A program made the translations under genes and the position numbers. The notes below the pieces were generated by a model, which saw nothing but the letters and a program-made list of their open reading frames with translations, was not told where the DNA came from and made no database searches. 45,255 nucleotides of DNA from a virus, in the IMG/VR virus record IMGVR_UViG_3300045425_000095, positions 1 to 45,255 of that record; one strand, written 5' to 3'. Positions 6,741 through 14,029 of the stretch are shown here, in pieces (the stretch's first letter is position 1; every line of letters begins with the position of its first letter).

Positions 6741-9050
6741 ATGAGCACTCTTAAAGAACGACGGAAAAATGAAAACTGGTTGTATCTGCTAGTTCCAGAA
6801 AATGAACTTGCTCATGCAAAGACAGGATCTGGACCTTGGCGTGGTTGGGTTGGAATGACGATGGGAAATCGTAAGTATCATAAGCAGGCATATAAACTTA
6901 CGCAAATAGACTCTATGATTGATATCTCTGGACTTACGGATAATGATGTTCACGTCATAATGCGATCTCGTCCAGTATCTATTCTTAAGAATATTGAGTC
7001 TCATCTACTTGCAGGTGAGCATAATCATGGTTCAGCTGAACTTTTTGAATTTTATTGCACCTTAAAAGAAGGATACGCACTGATTAATGAATGTGCAAGA
7101 GATGCCAAAAAAATAACATTTGGTAAGATGATTTTAAAGGATCAAGTAACATTTAATGCATATCCCTACCAAGAAAAGTTTAAACTTAAATTCTGTGCTC
7201 ATACTGGTAATTATTTCTTGCTTGCCATGAAGTGTCGCAGTGGTAAAACTGCTTCATCTTACTATGCAATGCAGTCAATGGGTTATCAGAAAGTTCTTGT
7301 GATTTGCTATTACAGTTCTCCCATTGATGGTTGGGAAAGTGATGCAATCACCTTTAACTTTGGACGTACTCCCATCATGGCAAACAACGTTACAAATCCA
7401 TCTTGGGACCGGCAAGTTAGAGCTTGTCTGGAAAGTGGTGAGCACTTTGCTCTGATTGCAACTGCTCAGTTCTTTGCTGATGAACGTAAGAATCTATCCC
7501 GTCTTACGGAGGTAATTGATAAGTTTGATTGCATTATTCTGGATGAGTGTCATTATGGTGGTACTTCGGTCAGTCTGAATAAGTTCTTGGAGAATTATCC
7601 AGGAACAAGAATTCTTGAGGTTTCTGCAACTCCATTCCGTGCCTTTGTTGAGTGTGATCCAAATGATGTATTCATTCATTCCTATGCAGATGAACAGCGG
7701 GCAAAGAAGAATGGTGAGGCATGGGCACAAGATAAACCCGAAATGAAACTCATTACAAAAGTGTATAATTCTCCAAGTGCTCATGCAGCATATCCCGGAT
7801 ACACCTCAGACCGTATTGGATGTATATTTAGTCTGAATGCTCCAAAGGTTGAGGATGCAACAAATTTCCTCGATGAGACTTGTGTTGAAGAGTTTGTCAC
7901 AGATTTATTTGACCGTAAGAACAGAAGTCGTCATGAATATGCTCTCTACTATTCAAAGCATATTGTGGCATCTATGCCATCCAATCTATCCTGTGTGCTT
8001 TTTGCAGAAGTTCTCAAGAGAATGAATGTTGAGTACGTTCCACTTGTCATCAATGATGGTAAGACAAAGACTCAAGACATCATTAATCACTGCAAAAAAC
8101 ATGAGAAAACAATCTGCCTGACCTTTATGGGGAATGTTTGTGGTGTTACCAATCCCTATTGGGATACTGCATTGTTCCTTCATGACTATCCTTCTGCACA
8201 GAATTGGATTCAATTTGCTTTCCGTGCTGGTTCGGTAAAGAATCGTAAGTTCTTTACCGTGATTGATTTTGCACCAACACGCTCAATTCGTTCACTGTAT
8301 GACATGATCGCAATTGGACAATCTGATGAAGATATTGCTGATGGTGTAAGTGTTGTCCGTACTATGACGGATATTATTGATATGAATGCCTTTCATGAAA
8401 AGTGCGTGAAGTGGACTCAGGATGACATCATTAATCTTCTTGCAAAAGATCCCGAAGATCTTGGTAATAATCTTGGATCTCTAAAAGTTAATGTTGACAT
8501 GGAGGATAACCAGGTACTGAATAATATTTTACAGATTCTTTCTGGTTTGCAATCATCCAATTTTGTTTCTGGATTTGAGGATGCTGTGATTTCGGATAAC
8601 GAAACGTTTAACAAATCAAATGTTAAGATTGAGCGTAATGGTTCTCAGACATCCACAAAAAGTCTGGAGAAGGAATTGGAGAATATGGTAAGAGAAATGA
8701 AACGTTCGATTGTCAATGCGGCATTTGTTGCTGAACTTGATGATCACAATTCCAGCAATTTACACTCTCTTTTAGAATATCCAAATCTAGATGAAGTTCT
8801 GGATATTAGTCCCAGTGACATGTTAAACTTAATTGAACGTGACAAACTTTTTGGTCCCAATGGATTGAGGGTTTTGAATGTGGATCTTTCTGAAGTCAGT
8901 ATGGGAATCCGCAAGATCATTTCCAATTCTCAAACTTGCGCAGATTGCGAAGGTATGCTAAAATTAACTGATAGACTATTTCATGCTCAAAAGCATCGTC
9001 CTCTACCAAACTCTTTGATTTCCCAATTTCATGAATGTCTTGCCGAATAA
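6741..9050 (+). CDS. SF2 DNA helicase/translocase, restriction-enzyme type
   Basis: 769 residues from the ATG at 6741, the first in-frame start after the 6713 promoter (an upstream ATG at 6696 would lie before the -10). Residues 1-90 resemble a small N-terminal recognition region. Motor motifs: Walker A R-S-G-K-T (GKT from about 168), Walker B/DEAH-type D-E-C-H (268-271), motif III S-A-T (295-297), and F-A-F-R-A-G in the position of motif VI. This is the architecture of helicase parts of type I, III and ISP restriction enzymes. The last 250 residues are helical and unassigned. It overlaps the NPPY methyltransferase by 20 nt, implying coupling. An alternative is a phage replication or recombination helicase. 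Confidence 0.75.
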   Translation: MSTLKERRKNENWLYLLVPENELAHAKTGSGPWRGWVGMTMGNRKYHKQAYKLTQIDSMIDISGLTDNDVHVIMRSRPVSILKNIESHLLAGEHNHGSAELFEFYCTLKEGYALINECARDAKKITFGKMILKDQVTFNAYPYQEKFKLKFCAHTGNYFLLAMKCRSGKTASSYYAMQSMGYQKVLVICYYSSPIDGWESDAITFNFGRTPIMANNVTNPSWDRQVRACLESGEHFALIATAQFFADERKNLSRLTEVIDKFDCIILDECHYGGTSVSLNKFLENYPGTRILEVSATPFRAFVECDPNDVFIHSYADEQRAKKNGEAWAQDKPEMKLITKVYNSPSAHAAYPGYTSDRIGCIFSLNAPKVEDATNFLDETCVEEFVTDLFDRKNRSRHEYALYYSKHIVASMPSNLSCVLFAEVLKRMNVEYVPLVINDGKTKTQDIINHCKKHEKTICLTFMGNVCGVTNPYWDTALFLHDYPSAQNWIQFAFRAGSVKNRKFFTVIDFAPTRSIRSLYDMIAIGQSDEDIADGVSVVRTMTDIIDMNAFHEKCVKWTQDDIINLLAKDPEDLGNNLGSLKVNVDMEDNQVLNNILQILSGLQSSNFVSGFEDAVISDNETFNKSNVKIERNGSQTSTKSLEKELENMVREMKRSIVNAAFVAELDDHNSSNLHSLLEYPNLDEVLDISPSDMLNLIERDKLFGPNGLRVLNVDLSEVSMGIRKIISNSQTCADCEGMLKLTDRLFHAQKHRPLPNSLISQFHECLAE

Positions 9051-10062
9051 CTCACCCCTTAACAGATCTTTCCTTTTGATTGATGCGGGTTGTAAGTTTG
9101 CTCTAAACCTAATTCAATCAAAAGTTTCTTCAAAAGACATCACTATTTGGGAACCAGTAGAAAGGTATTATGCTTTTGCAGAAAAGTTGCAAAGAATATA
9201 TGGTTTTAATCTAGTAAAGGAGGTTCCTGTGATTCAATTTGAGGTAACAATATCCAATCCACCATACTCTCTGGATTCTCATAATACGGGCAGTAGTGCC
9301 TATGAGGATTTTGTAGAGAAGCAATATCAACTAACCAAAGATAATGGTTTGATGATTGCAGTACACCCTCCTGGTCTGAGAAAACCAAACAACTCACACC
9401 GCAATCTATTGATTGACAATCAGGTGGAGAAACTGTCCATTCACTCCTCTGTGGAGGGCAGGAAGACCTTTAAGGCAGGGACGCCTTATGATTGGTATGC
9501 TCTTCACAAGACACCCCGTACAGGACCGACACAGGTGCGTTTTGAGGGGTCTGAGAATTGGACTGAGGTTGACTTTCGGGATTATCCTTTTATTCCAAAC
9601 CATAGTCTGGATATTCTTCAGAAATACCTGAATACTGATTCATCCATTCCTCGTCTAAATCCACAAATTGGAAGAGCATGGCGTCACATTTGCCGTTCAA
9701 AGACTTATGATCCAATGATTCCTTTTGAAGGTGCATTTGTGAGCATCAATAAGACTAGTACATCAGGAAAACTGAATCTATGCTATAATAAGACACAAGA
9801 ACCAGAAGCAACAAAGAAAAAGGTTGTGTTCCGTGAAGGTGGAAACTTCTACCCATATTATGATGATGGTAAATATGGTGTGTCTGATAATTGTATGTTT
9901 ATTGTAGTGGACTCAAAAGAAGAAGCAGATGATATTATTGAATATTTGAATTCACAAGAAGCAGATAAGTATCGTAGGGCATGTCAAATTAGTGGTGGGT
10001 TCCGTACAGTTTGTGATATGTTAAAAGTTATACCAAATCCGCATTATGTCAAAAAAGGTTAA
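9031..10062 (+). CDS. Adenine-N6 methyltransferase, catalytic and target-recognition part
   Basis: 343 residues. The catalytic motif IV is intact: I-S-N-P-P-Y (N76-Y79), followed by F-V-E-K-Q-Y-Q-L-T-K-D-N-G-L-M-I-A-V-H-P-P as in N6-adenine enzymes. Residues about 170-320 look like a target-recognition domain. Before motif IV, F-L-L-I-D-A-G-C-K-F occupies the motif I position but lacks the normal glycine loop, so SAM binding here is doubtful. The following gene supplies a proper motif I. Overlaps the helicase (20 nt) and the next gene (17 nt). Probably modifies phage or host DNA, or is a restriction-modification remnant. Confidence 0.7.
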   Translation: MNVLPNNSPLNRSFLLIDAGCKFALNLIQSKVSSKDITIWEPVERYYAFAEKLQRIYGFNLVKEVPVIQFEVTISNPPYSLDSHNTGSSAYEDFVEKQYQLTKDNGLMIAVHPPGLRKPNNSHRNLLIDNQVEKLSIHSSVEGRKTFKAGTPYDWYALHKTPRTGPTQVRFEGSENWTEVDFRDYPFIPNHSLDILQKYLNTDSSIPRLNPQIGRAWRHICRSKTYDPMIPFEGAFVSINKTSTSGKLNLCYNKTQEPEATKKKVVFREGGNFYPYYDDGKYGVSDNCMFIVVDSKEEADDIIEYLNSQEADKYRRACQISGGFRTVCDMLKVIPNPHYVKKG

Positions 10063-10453
10063 GAATGTAGGTTCTGATATTGAAAGAACAAAAGAAAGAA
10101 TTGATAATACTGGTGAAGTTTTTACTCCACCAGAATTAGTCAATGAAATGTTACATGAAATACCAGTAGAAACACTCAAGAATCCAGATTCTAAGTTTTT
10201 AGATTTTTGTGCTGGTTCCGGTAATTTTATTGTACGTCTTAAGGAACTTTTATGTTTGTATCATTCAGAAGAACACGTTTTGAACCATATGTTATATGCA
10301 ATTGAATATCAGAGCGATAATCATAAGGAACTCTGTGATATTCTTGGTGTATCAGTAAATCACGATCATTATGTGTGTGCAGATGCTCTCACGTATCATT
10401 ATAAGTTTGATGGAACTCCTTCTGAAATTACACTAGATCTTTATTATAACTGA
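10046..10453 (+). CDS. SAM-binding half of an N6-adenine methyltransferase
   Basis: 135 residues. It has motif X-like T-G-E-V-F-T-P-P-E-L-V, perfect motif I D-F-C-A-G-S-G-N-F (D53-F61), motif II Y-A-I-E-Y-Q and motif III C-A-D-A-L, then stops just where the catalytic N-P-P-Y would follow. That catalytic motif is in the preceding gene, so the two proteins carry complementary halves in the order catalytic-then-SAM-binding, as in beta-class enzymes. Either they form a heterodimer or this is a truncated relic. The 17-nt overlap implies co-translation. A CTGGCACA-box promoter follows. Confidence 0.65.
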   Translation: MSKKVKNVGSDIERTKERIDNTGEVFTPPELVNEMLHEIPVETLKNPDSKFLDFCAGSGNFIVRLKELLCLYHSEEHVLNHMLYAIEYQSDNHKELCDILGVSVNHDHYVCADALTYHYKFDGTPSEITLDLYYN

Positions 10454-10466
10454 ACCACTTGAAGAA

Positions 10467-10509
10467 CTGGCACAGACACCCCTTCAGGGCACTCAAAACC
10501 CTGTATAAT
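10467..10509 (+). promoter_or_regulatory. CTGGCACA-box promoter
   Basis: Box 10467-10474, hairpin CAGGG (10485-10489) / CCCTG (10499-10503), TATAAT 10504-10509 (37 bp). The 12 bases after the preceding stop match those before the 6674 promoter at most positions (ACCACTT then AACTGG). Confidence 0.7.
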
Positions 10510-10535
10510 AACAAGGTAATCAACGGACACCTCTC

Positions 10536-10697
10536 ATGGTCACTGATACCACTCAAGACAAGCAAATCCGTCGTTCTATCATCAAGCAGGTAGAGAACAT
10601 GGATCTGCGTTTGCTTCAACGAATTGCCTACGAGGTTCGCTGTGAGGAACTGGGTCTTCATGCTGACTCCTGGAAACTTTACCCTGAGGAAAACTAA
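10536..10697 (+). CDS. Small hypothetical protein
   Basis: 53 residues, first ATG after the 10504 promoter, with a leader of about 20 nt (CTCATGG-type context, no Shine-Dalgarno). Charged and helical: R-R-S-I-I-K-Q-V-E-N-M-D, then L-L-Q-R-I-A-Y-E-V-R-C-E-E-L-G. The next gene starts 2 nt after its stop. Function unknown. Confidence 0.6.
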   Translation: MVTDTTQDKQIRRSIIKQVENMDLRLLQRIAYEVRCEELGLHADSWKLYPEEN

Positions 10698-10699
10698 TT

Positions 10700-10966
10700 A
10701 TGACTACTGATACTGAACTGTTTGTTGAAAAACTCAACGAACTTCGTATGACTCCAGAAGAACGTAAACTTAAAAAAGCAAAGGAACTGGGAAAAGCATT
10801 TGGTAATGTAATTGCTGACATTATTTTTCTTCTGCTTGTTCCTACAACCATCTGGGCAGTTCTTACCTTTATCTTTGCTCTGAATATTGCCTGGGTAAAA
10901 GTATTTGGTGCTTATTTTCTGTTTAATCTGTTCAAGAACATTATCATCAAATCTTTCAAAAAATGA
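10700..10966 (+). CDS. Small membrane protein
   Basis: 88 residues. The first 30 are charged and helical (E-R-K-L-K-K-A-K-E-L-G-K-A-F). Residues about 35-60 and 62-80 are hydrophobic, giving one long or two membrane helices, with a Lys-rich C-terminus. Start ATG is 2 nt after the preceding stop; the end overlaps the next gene by ATGA. Probably an inner-membrane protein made from the 10504 promoter; role unknown. Confidence 0.65.
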   Translation: MTTDTELFVEKLNELRMTPEERKLKKAKELGKAFGNVIADIIFLLLVPTTIWAVLTFIFALNIAWVKVFGAYFLFNLFKNIIIKSFKK

Positions 10967-11430
10967 AAACAAAAATCACACTTGAAATTGACAAAGTACC
11001 AGAAGGAGTTGCAATTAAAATTCTTTCTCGGGCATTAGATCTATACAACTTTCATCATGAAGAAGAAATGGGCGAATCTGATATAGAAGAATATGTTGCT
11101 ATTTCTGATTCAATTTTTAGTTGTTATACTGATTGGTATATCAAATCTGGAGTTATGAATGTTGAAGATTCTATGCACCCACCTTCTACAAATTCTGAAT
11201 ATGATGATATAGATTCAGAACATCTTATGACATGGTTAGTTGATTCTGGAGCATTGAAATTTAATGAAGATGGATCTCCGGATTTTATGGGTATGAGAAG
11301 TCCCGAACTTATTATTGAACAAGAGAAGAAGGCAAAAGAAAATGAGTTACTTTATAATAGTGGCAGAGAGAAGTATAATAAGTTTCTAAAATCACTTACA
11401 CAAGAAGAAAGGAAAGTTTTAGAAATATGA
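10963..11430 (+). CDS. Hypothetical acidic protein
   Basis: 155 residues, ATGA-coupled on both sides. N-terminus M-K-T-K-I-T-L-E-I-D-K-V-P-E-G-V-A-I-K-I-L is a beta-alpha unit; the middle is very acidic (E-E-E-M-G-E-S-D-I-E-E-Y), and the C-terminal 40 residues are a charged helix. No catalytic motif recognised. Confidence 0.6.
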   Translation: MKTKITLEIDKVPEGVAIKILSRALDLYNFHHEEEMGESDIEEYVAISDSIFSCYTDWYIKSGVMNVEDSMHPPSTNSEYDDIDSEHLMTWLVDSGALKFNEDGSPDFMGMRSPELIIEQEKKAKENELLYNSGREKYNKFLKSLTQEERKVLEI

Positions 11431-11483
11431 AAATACCAGATCTACAAATGATAAACATTCTTTATGGAGAACAAACATTATGA
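11427..11483 (+). CDS. Possible 18-residue leader peptide
   Basis: An ATG overlapping the preceding stop (ATGA) opens an 18-codon frame that ends in another ATGA overlap with the next gene. This chain of couplings is the only support; it may merely carry ribosomes across the gap. Confidence 0.3.
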   Translation: MKIPDLQMINILYGEQTL

Positions 11484-11623
11484 CAATCTTACTTTGGTAC
11501 TTTGGCGGAATGATCACCGCACTTGTTTTTAATTATGCATTACATCAACCGAATAAGGATTATGAAGAGAAACTGAAAGAACTGGAAGATCGTCTTCATC
11601 GTAACTCTGGACACAAAAACTAA
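11480..11623 (+). CDS. Small membrane-anchored protein
   Basis: 47 residues. Residues 2-20 (T-I-L-L-W-Y-F-G-G-M-I-T-A-L-V-F) form one membrane helix, followed by a charged helix (K-D-Y-E-E-K-L-K-E-L-E-D-R-L-H-R) suited to coiled-coil contact. GGAGAA upstream serves as ribosome binding site. Role unknown. Confidence 0.55.
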   Translation: MTILLWYFGGMITALVFNYALHQPNKDYEEKLKELEDRLHRNSGHKN

Positions 11624-11624
11624 G

Positions 11625-11969
11625 ATGACCTACCAATGCCCTAGATGCTCCACCAGAGTAAAAGATTGGAATGGTGATGATCCAAAATGTGGTTTTGATG
11701 AGAATGGAAACTTTCTTGAACATAACTGGAACTGCGATACATTAAATGCACTTCGTGAGATAGCAGAAGAAAATGCAGTATTCTCTGATAATCAAAACAA
11801 GGTATCTGTCATTCAAAGGTATGATGTAGGACATGGTATTCTCTCATGGTATAAGAGTCGTGGACAAACTGATGATTTCCGTGATGGATACTTTGATCGT
11901 GGAACACTTCATTATGCTCAACAACTTCTGGGTGATGTAGAACCTGATAGTAATGGTTGGGATGATTAA
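11625..11969 (+). CDS. Zinc-ribbon-like small protein
   Basis: 114 residues, starting 1 nt after the preceding stop. N-terminal C-P-R-C (residues 5-8), then C22 and C37, suggests a zinc ribbon, though the second pair is not a clean C-x2-C. It is followed by W-N-C-D-T-L-N-A-L-R and an acidic tail. It may bind nucleic acid or a host protein. Its stop codon shares the bases TTAA with the stop of the opposing HNH gene, leaving no room for a terminator. Confidence 0.6.
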   Translation: MTYQCPRCSTRVKDWNGDDPKCGFDENGNFLEHNWNCDTLNALREIAEENAVFSDNQNKVSVIQRYDVGHGILSWYKSRGQTDDFRDGYFDRGTLHYAQQLLGDVEPDSNGWDD

Positions 11970-12505
11970 GAGTTTTCTATGGCATACATTGTCTTCTTGA
12001 GACCAAATCTATTGATATATTCATTCAATGATTCATTTAAGATTCCATGAAAGAACTCATAAGTGTCAGGTACAGGAATACCCTTCTTAATTGCAGATAG
12101 GTGTACTAGTTTAATGTATTCACTGAGATCTTCATTTAGTTCAAGTCTATCAGTGTCTAATCCTATTACACCATCTCTTTCTTTTTTTCTTCCTAACCAT
12201 TCTAGGTTCTCAAGAGCATTATTGGTTACATCACCATCCTTATGTCTTATACCCCAAGAGTCAGTATGATTAGGAAGAAAGGCAGCTGCTACAATACGAT
12301 GAACATAGAATCCTTTAGTATTACCTTTACCATCTGATAGTCTTATTACTTGATAAGATTTACCTTTTCCTGATAGAGAATTTGTTCTTAATTTTCTTGA
12401 GTTCTTATATTTGTGAGAGTATATGTCTCCATTCATATCAACATAGTAAAAGTTATAGTTCTCCATTCCTTCTATCTTAGATACCTCTTTTCTAGATGTC
12501 TCCAT
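11966..12505 (-). CDS. HNH homing endonuclease (NUMOD4-HNH type)
   Basis: 179 residues, the only gene I support on the minus strand. Residues about 15-55 resemble a NUMOD4 region (Y-Y-V-D-M-N-G-D-I-Y-S). The HNH core is F-Y-V-H-R-I-V-A-A-A-F (H69), I-R-H-K-D-G-D (H88), T-N-N-A-L-E-N-L-E-W. This is the free-standing homing endonuclease pattern common in T4-like phages; it cuts DNA and spreads its own gene. A consensus minus-strand promoter lies about 270 bp upstream (12771-12799), giving a long leader full of CATAAG motifs. Opposite orientation suggests insertion into a pre-existing control region. Confidence 0.85.
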   Translation of the reverse strand: METSRKEVSKIEGMENYNFYYVDMNGDIYSHKYKNSRKLRTNSLSGKGKSYQVIRLSDGKGNTKGFYVHRIVAAAFLPNHTDSWGIRHKDGDVTNNALENLEWLGRKKERDGVIGLDTDRLELNEDLSEYIKLVHLSAIKKGIPVPDTYEFFHGILNESLNEYINRFGLKKTMYAIENS

Positions 12506-12583
12506 ACACTCAAGTTTGATATACTTTTTTTATGTAGGTCATAGTATGAGCAATTTTGTGTGTAATTGGAGACAATTCATACC

Positions 12584-12623
12584 TGTGGAAAACCTGTGGA
12601 AAACTATTGGGTTCGGTGGAAAA
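12584..12623. other. Cluster of cyanobacterial-type DnaA boxes
   Basis: TGTGGAAAA at 12584-12592 and 12595-12603 are exact reverse complements of TTTTCCACA, the DnaA box of Synechococcus elongatus oriC, spaced 11 bp apart (one helical turn). A third copy at 12615-12623 has one mismatch. Binding is inferred. Confidence 0.55.
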
Positions 12624-12670
12624 CTTTTCTTATGATCTTATACTAGCATAAAGATCTTATGAATCTTATG

Positions 12671-12728
12671 GTTCTTATGTGTATATTATGATTCTTATGG
12701 TTCTTATGTGTATATTATGATTCTTATG
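12671..12728. repeat. Perfect 29-bp tandem duplication
   Basis: 12671-12699 and 12700-12728 are identical. Each unit has two CTTATG motifs flanking the AT-rich core GTATATTATGA. Confidence 0.9.
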
Positions 12729-12770
12729 TTCTTAAAATACACCAGATTCTTATGTGATCTTAGAAGTATT

Positions 12771-12799
12771 ATTATACCATAAGACCTCGTTTTTGTCAA
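12771..12799 (-). promoter_or_regulatory. Consensus sigma70 promoter toward the HNH gene
   Basis: Read on the minus strand: TTGACA (12799-12794), 17-bp spacer, TATAAT (12776-12771). Both hexamers are perfect. A CATAAG motif (12778-12783) sits in the spacer next to the -10. Confidence 0.8.
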
Positions 12800-12869
12800 G
12801 ACCCCGCCGAAATTTTCCCAGACCCCCGACATAAAAATCCACATAAGACCTCAAAACCACACATAAGAC

Positions 12870-12898
12870 TTGACAGAATCCTCATAAGGTCTTATAAT
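12870..12898 (+). promoter_or_regulatory. Consensus sigma70 promoter with CATAAG sites
   Basis: TTGACA 12870-12875, 17-bp spacer, TATAAT 12893-12898. A CATAAG motif ends 2 bp before the -35 and another is in the spacer, suitable positions for repressor sites. Confidence 0.8.
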
Positions 12899-12961
12899 AT
12901 ACCAAAATTCACATAAGATCTCACAGTTCTCATAAGACTCACATACATACTCTCAACACCC

Positions 12962-12990
12962 TTGACAGATCCTCTAGATCATTCTATAAT
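12962..12990 (+). promoter_or_regulatory. Consensus sigma70 promoter
   Basis: TTGACA 12962-12967, 17-bp spacer, TATAAT 12985-12990; second of two tandem promoters for the 13019 gene, expected start near 12997. Confidence 0.85.
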
Positions 12991-13018
12991 ACATTTAGAT
13001 CAATCACACGGAGTTCTT

Positions 13019-13180
13019 ATGTCAGTTGCATTTCTTCAAGCGCAAAAGAAAAAAGTCAGAGTGACCTTAGAGTTTGATGTATTTGAGGATTTTAATGCCA
13101 AGGATATTGACTTTGAGAAGGTATTTGACCTAGAACCTGCTGAGAAGGTAGAGGCATATGTAGAGGATTTTAGTATCTGA
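13019..13180 (+). CDS. Small acidic hypothetical protein
   Basis: 53 residues from the ATG at 13019, preceded by CGGAG; a TTG at 12962 is rejected because it lies in the -35. Sequence V-R-V-T-L-E-F-D-V-F-E-D-F, then an acidic C-terminal half. Two tandem strong promoters suggest high early expression. Function unknown. Confidence 0.65.
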   Translation: MSVAFLQAQKKKVRVTLEFDVFEDFNAKDIDFEKVFDLEPAEKVEAYVEDFSI

Positions 13181-13209
13181 CACATAAGGATTGCTAATGG
13201 TTCTAAGGG

Positions 13210-13238
13210 TTGACAGATCCCCCTAGAACCCTTATATT
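13210..13238 (+). promoter_or_regulatory. Consensus-like sigma70 promoter
   Basis: TTGACA 13210-13215, 17-bp spacer, TATATT 13233-13238. The stretch TTGACAGATCC is shared with the 12962 promoter, and a CATAAG lies at 13182. Confidence 0.8.
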
Positions 13239-13265
13239 ACATTCGTTACACACCACTGAAATCTC

Positions 13266-13691
13266 ATGAGCACCAGGTCACGCATTGGTATTGAACTCAA
13301 AGATGGTTCAATTCTGTCTGCTTATCATCACAGTGATGGTTATCCTTCTTGGTTGGGACGCATTCTTAACACACATTACAACAGCAAAGAACTTGCTGAA
13401 GAACTCATCGACGGTGGTGATATGTCTTCTGCTTGGACTAATGAGCGTTGGACTAATGATTTGTTAGATCGTCATAGGGAAAAGTATGGTCCCAACTATT
13501 ACTCTTATCGTGGTGAAGATTCTCCTCCTCGTTTAGATGCTGACCTGTGTGAGTATCTGCTTCCTGATGGTAGTGAGGAATATGCTTATATTTTCCGTAA
13601 TGGAGAATGGGTATGTTACGATATGCATCAGTTTGAGGACTCTAAACTACCTGAAGTGGTAGAGATTCCTGCTTGTGCTCTTGCGGTGTGA
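13266..13691 (+). CDS. Conserved phage protein of MSTRSRIG type
   Basis: 141 residues. The opening MSTRSRIGIELKDGSILSAY followed by H-H-S-D-G-Y-P-S-W-L-G matches a family I remember as common in phages and cyanophages, of unknown function. The rest is acidic with a strand pair E-Y-A-Y-I-F-R-N-G-E-W-V-C-Y. It has its own TTGACA promoter and a leader ending GTTACACACCAC, nearly the same as that of the 13772 gene. No catalytic residues can be assigned. Confidence 0.75.
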   Translation: MSTRSRIGIELKDGSILSAYHHSDGYPSWLGRILNTHYNSKELAEELIDGGDMSSAWTNERWTNDLLDRHREKYGPNYYSYRGEDSPPRLDADLCEYLLPDGSEEYAYIFRNGEWVCYDMHQFEDSKLPEVVEIPACALAV

Positions 13692-13702
13692 CAGTTTAAG
13701 AA

Positions 13703-13746
13703 CTGGTCTAAGGGCACTGGATTTGCTCTGGTGCCCCTGTTACATT
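13703..13746 (+). promoter_or_regulatory. CTGG-box promoter
   Basis: Variant box CTGGTCTA 13703-13710; hairpin GGGCAC (13712-13717) / GTGCCC (13731-13736); extended -10 TGTTACATT with TACATT at 13741-13746 (38 bp). Confidence 0.65.
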
Positions 13747-13771
13747 ACATTTGTTACACACCACCAAACCA

Positions 13772-14029
13772 ATGCGAACCGTTTACACTCACTCCGAAAA
13801 GTCCCTAAGGTTCACTAATCACGCAAGAACCTGGTGTATTATTCTCAACACTTATAAGAGGTTTCATCCTAAGTGTACCTTCAAAGAGATGTCAGAAGCA
13901 TTCAATTTGAGTCAAACTAGCACTCGTAGGTATTACTATGGTGTTCACCACGTTAATCTAGGAATGTTTGGTTGTGGTTACAGTCAAGTCCGTCAAGGTG
14001 CTTGTGTGCCACTTTATGAACTGGTCTAA
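13772..14029 (+). CDS. Small HTH-like DNA-binding protein
   Basis: 85 residues from the ATG at 13772 (an in-frame TTG at 13751 lies at the expected transcription start). Residues about 36-58, T-F-K-E-M-S-E-A-F-N-L-S-Q-T-S-T-R-R-Y-Y, read as a helix-turn-helix: a helix, a turn at the Asn-Leu-Ser, and a recognition helix. Overall basic. Candidate regulator of array promoters. Its last codons, GAACTGGTCTAA, double as the box of the next promoter. Confidence 0.6.
   Translation: MRTVYTHSEKSLRFTNHARTWCIILNTYKRFHPKCTFKEMSEAFNLSQTSTRRYYYGVHHVNLGMFGCGYSQVRQGACVPLYELV

Larger units (their letters stand above)
12629..12936. repeat. Outward-facing array of 14 CTTATG/CATAAG motifs
   Basis: CTTATG begins at 12629, 12656, 12665, 12674, 12694, 12703, 12723 and 12749; CATAAG begins at 12778, 12842, 12862, 12883, 12912 and 12931. 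All eight left motifs point one way and all six right motifs the other, so each side reads CATAAG in the sense of outward transcription. A further CTTATG at 13016 includes the start codon of the next gene. Confidence 0.8.
12506..13018. other. Large intergenic control region, candidate origin or divergent switch
   Basis: 513 bp without a convincing gene. From left to right it holds DnaA-like boxes (12584-12623), eight CTTATG motifs, two 29-bp direct repeats, a minus-strand consensus promoter, six CATAAG motifs, and two plus-strand consensus promoters. AT-rich stretches lie at 12640-12780. Individual parts are listed separately. Confidence 0.75.

Noticed and set aside
12962-13018. Upstream TTG start extending the 13019 gene
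   Set aside because: The TTG is part of a consensus -35, and the ATG at 13019 has a ribosome binding site after the promoter.
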